DNA from: Gammaproteobacteria bacterium
Lineage (GTDB): Bacteria; Pseudomonadota; Gammaproteobacteria; Steroidobacterales; JACDCP01
NCBI GenBank assembly: GCA_013817465.1
Contig: JACDCP010000010.1
Coordinates: 1-21,398, forward strand
Direction of reading: 5' to 3'
Length of the DNA stretch: 21,398 nucleotides
A program made the position numbers and the translations under genes. The notes under the pieces are model-generated. The model had not been told where the DNA came from. It searched no databases and saw only the letters and a program-made list of their open reading frames with translations. Shown piece by piece: positions 20,967 to 21,398 of the stretch; positions within the stretch are counted from its first letter, which is position 1; the number at the start of each line of letters is the position of its first letter.

Positions 20967-21398
20967 ATGCCTGACGTCAAACCGATCCCTGAAGGAATGC
21001 ACACGGTCACGCCGCATCTCGTCTGCAAGGGCGCGACCAAAGCCATCGAGTTCTACAGGGAAGCGTTCGGCGCAATCGAAATCGCCCGACATACGACGCC
21101 CGACGGGAAAATCCTGCACGCCGCGATCCAGATCGGCGATTCGCCGGTCATGATCGTCGACGAGTTTCCGGACTGGAAGTGCCTCGGCCCTGAAACACTG
21201 AACGGCTCGCCGGTTACCTTGCATCTGTACGTCGAAGATGCCGATGCGGTCACGCAGCGGGCGATCAAAGCCGGGGCTAAGGAAGTCATGCCGCTCCAGG
21301 ATATGTTCTGGGGCGACCGGTATGGCAAGCTGGAGGATCCATTCGGCCACTGCTGGTCGGTCGCCACGCACAAGCGCGATGTGAGCCCGGATGAGATG
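20967..21398 (+). CDS. VOC (glyoxalase/PhnB-like) family protein, partial
   Basis: The ATG at 20967 has AAGGAG 6 nt upstream, and the frame is open to the right edge (144 codons). The protein shows TVTPHLVCKGATKAIEFYREAFGA at the N-terminus, then AAIQIGDSPVMIVDE, VTLHLYVEDADAV, and FWGDRYGKLEDPFGHCWSVATH near the end. This is the paired beta-alpha-beta-beta-beta plan of vicinal-oxygen-chelate proteins of the PhnB/COG2764 type. Family members are about 150-160 residues, so only a few residues are missing. The activity of this subgroup is not established, and the sequence does not show which reaction it would catalyse. Confidence 0.88.
   Translation, partial: MPDVKPIPEGMHTVTPHLVCKGATKAIEFYREAFGAIEIARHTTPDGKILHAAIQIGDSPVMIVDEFPDWKCLGPETLNGSPVTLHLYVEDADAVTQRAIKAGAKEVMPLQDMFWGDRYGKLEDPFGHCWSVATHKRDVSPDEM

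Overview
The window is a high-GC chromosomal segment, most likely from a gammaproteobacterium. The order and strands of coaD(+), mutM(-), rpmG(-), rpmB(-), radC(-), coaBC(+), dut(+), pyrE(-) match the arrangement I know from Escherichia coli. The thiS-thiG-trmB cluster, the pyrE/exonuclease III (crc-type) neighbourhood, and the DUF4124 and DUF6763 proteins also fit a gammaproteobacterium. I cannot name a genus. No phage, integrase, CRISPR array or complete insertion sequence is visible.

Layout. 1-2003 (-): a lipoprotein lipase/phospholipase of the VolA/Pla-1 type, cut by the left edge. 2039-2194: an AT-richer gap packed with consecutive hairpins. 2248-5216 (+): rsmD, coaD and ggt, with two long palindromic elements between rsmD and coaD. 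5325-6140 (-): mutM. 6312-7502 (+): a fatty-acid desaturase with an unusual C-terminal domain. 7553-8817 (-): rpmG, rpmB and radC. 8920-10592 (+): coaBC and dut. 10686-12056 (-): a DUF4124 protein and pyrE. 12089-12862 (+): an exonuclease III family enzyme. 12887-14362 (-): an AmpG-like MFS permease. 14565-14939 (+): a small Rieske protein. 14915-15214 (-): a DUF6763 protein. 15348-15998 (+): MarC. 15967-17715 (-): thiS, thiG and trmB. 17939-18012 (+): tRNA-Gly(CCC). 18072-20810 (+): a Tat-targeted small subunit, a GMC flavoprotein and a RidA-fold lipoprotein. 20967-21398 (+): a VOC protein, cut by the right edge.

How the genes fit together. Most of the window is housekeeping. coaD and coaBC serve coenzyme A synthesis, and pyrE and dut serve pyrimidine supply and dUTP removal. 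mutM, the exonuclease III homologue and radC belong to, or are associated with, DNA repair. rsmD, trmB, rpmB, rpmG and tRNA-Gly serve translation, and thiS/thiG make the thiamine thiazole. The accessory genes are the lipase, ggt, the desaturase, the permease and the dehydrogenase/RidA operon.

The most distinctive feature is repeated short palindromes at gene ends. Five 22-nt REP-like units with a GYAGGG head lie against genes and in several cases supply the stop or start codon (ggt, dut, the permease and trmB). Three longer palindromes share a GGGGACA-TCCT core (at 2849, 8068 and 14413), and a fourth, unrelated one abuts the coaD start codon. No RAYT transposase gene is in the window. The other points worth following up are the hairpin cluster upstream of the lipase, the transposase-like tail of the desaturase, a RidA protein predicted to act outside the cytoplasm, and a Crc-locus protein that keeps its nuclease residues.
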